From Rugalucina vietnamica (lineage: Eukaryota; Mollusca; Bivalvia; Lucinida; Lucinidae), in assembly GCA_964017185.1 (NCBI GenBank), contig OZ024884.1, positions 19,252,048 to 19,316,047 on the forward strand: DNA of 64,000 nucleotides, given 5' to 3'. Both the position numbers and the translations under genes were made by a program. Below the pieces are notes generated by a model. That model worked only from the letters and a program-made list of their open reading frames with translations, was not told the DNA's origin and searched no databases. Every line of letters begins with the position of its first letter. Position 1 is the stretch's first letter. Of this stretch, positions 62,815 through 64,000 are shown piece after piece.

Positions 62815-64000
62815 TATATAAAGAAATGATAATCAGTTTGTGTGCTTGACAGATATGAATAAACATTTAAACAACTTAAAAACAGGTTCTTAAAATTATA
62901 AGATAAACCGATGACATAATTTATTTCTTGAATAACCTGGAAATCTTTCTAGGGTCAACTGTAGGTTACTATTTGATTTCATTTTGCAATTTCAGAAGTT
63001 TTTCTACGTAATACATGTTAAAACCACTCGCAGCAGTTAGTGATTGACCGTTCCAAGACGGTACTTCGCTCGTGTTTCTCTGAGTTTAATAATGTTTGCG
63101 TTTTTTCTTTCTTTTTAATATCTAAGCGGCGTAAAATCGTTGCTGCTACAAAGCCTCCTATAGAGAAAATAGTAGTAGTAGTAAAGATTAGGCTTTTAAC
63201 GTCATCCTGGGCCAAACGGACTTAATCCATGTTCCCACCACAAGGACGTATAGAGAAAAAGTCCGTGCATTAGTTTTTAAATGAGTTTGTTACATGTTCT
63301 CTTCAAAAACCGGATTCACTTTCAGAGGAATTCAAATATACGGGCCTAATACACAAAGTAGATCTAAGAATAGAAGGCAAAGCATTGCATAATTGAATTT
63401 ACAATCACACCCCAGACACCAGGCGGGAAAGACAGTACAGTACAGAACATCGAAAATGTTACAACACGCTTGAGGATCAATGTGACCCGCTCTTTCCTAA
63501 CAAGGTGGCCATTCGCCGGCTAGTGCACACGTTCACTTGCTAGTACATGAGCCCGAAAAGAAACACTGGACGAAAGTAGCTTTAAATCATGAATTGACAT
63601 GCATCTATAGTCAGCTGCCATGTTTTTGCCGACGAAGCACGTTCGTTCAACATGTGTCAAAAATGTGTCCGATATCATGTCTGTCATTGACATATATCGA
63701 GATTGTACAGATGCTTAAAACATACCTTTTTATTGCAATTTTAATTGTTCGGACCTGTTGGTGAAGTGTAAAGCAACACAGTAAAATGTAAAATGGTCTA
63801 AACTATATTGTTGCTTTTGTATTAAAGTATTCAGAGCATGCCAACTGGTCAGATGGGCATGTGTCCCCATGGTTCGACTCGGAAGGACAGACATGGTTTC
63901 ATTGTCAGACAAACGTTTGGCAAGCTAAGCAACGGAGTTAGAAGTTTGTGTTTGGTTGCAAGACTTTAAAAGTATAAAAGCGGCGAACAAAAATCTTTGG
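62815..64000. other. Non-genic end of window
   Basis: A dispersed repeat copy lies at 63408-63525 (CAGACACCAGGCGGGAAAGA). A reverse-strand open frame at 63215-63018 has one hydrophobic stretch but no homology that I recognise. No Wnt exon was found. Confidence 0.35.

Noticed and set aside
63018-63215. Reverse-strand frame with one hydrophobic segment
   Set aside because: It is only 65 codons, with no recognisable homology. Part of it (GACCGTTCCAAGACGG) resembles sequence near 52370, suggesting a repeat.

Overview
The window looks like nuclear DNA of a mollusc, most likely a bivalve. It is AT-rich, has GT-AG introns, and is crowded with tRNA-headed SINEs and short inverted-repeat elements. 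The species guess rests on the general look of the repeats and is inference only. Two protein-coding genes are supported.

Gene 1 (+ strand, 8374-37371) is a calmodulin-dependent cyclic-nucleotide phosphodiesterase, PDE1. The first coding exons lie upstream of what I can recognise. Fourteen constitutive coding positions splice with compatible phases and close on a TGA at 37369-37371, giving 665 residues plus the stop. The whole catalytic domain is present: the YHN and H metal/proton-donor region, the HD motif, the CADISHP aspartate, and the glutamine plus phenylalanine substrate clamp. Three places suggest alternative proteins: a pair of homologous, phase-matched exons at 17599-17706 and 18598-18699 (probable mutually exclusive exons); a 75-nt Cys-rich candidate cassette exon at 13868-13942; and a weaker 78-nt candidate at 11650-11727. 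The last intron is about 9.7 kb. Retaining its start would end the protein early at 27442.

Gene 2 (- strand, 49719-49231) is the last coding exon of a Wnt ligand, best matched by Wnt9. It carries the acylated-serine motif and the Cys-rich C-terminal domain. Earlier exons should lie at higher coordinates or beyond the window; I could not find them. PDE1 and Wnt9 are convergent, about 11.9 kb apart.

The rest is repeat. Family A is a roughly 235-bp element with GAGCCGCC/GGCGGCTC ends and a GC-rich internal palindrome. It has 16 copies, most of them between 35 and 63 kb. Family B is a roughly 270-bp hairpin element with a CCGCC/GGCGG centre, in seven longer copies plus fragments. Families C and D are hairpin elements, one copy of each inserted into a SINE. 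A three-unit element with a period near 453 bp occurs in opposite orientations at 3.1-4.6 kb and 40.2-41.6 kb. At the right end, 58796-62178 is a foldback-like 3.4-kb element with minisatellite terminal inverted repeats and a 9-bp target duplication. It contains a second element, which contains a third, Harbinger-like one with a TTA target duplication. An intronic minisatellite at 23.5-24.2 kb has the same unit as coding sequence in the PDE1 exon just upstream.
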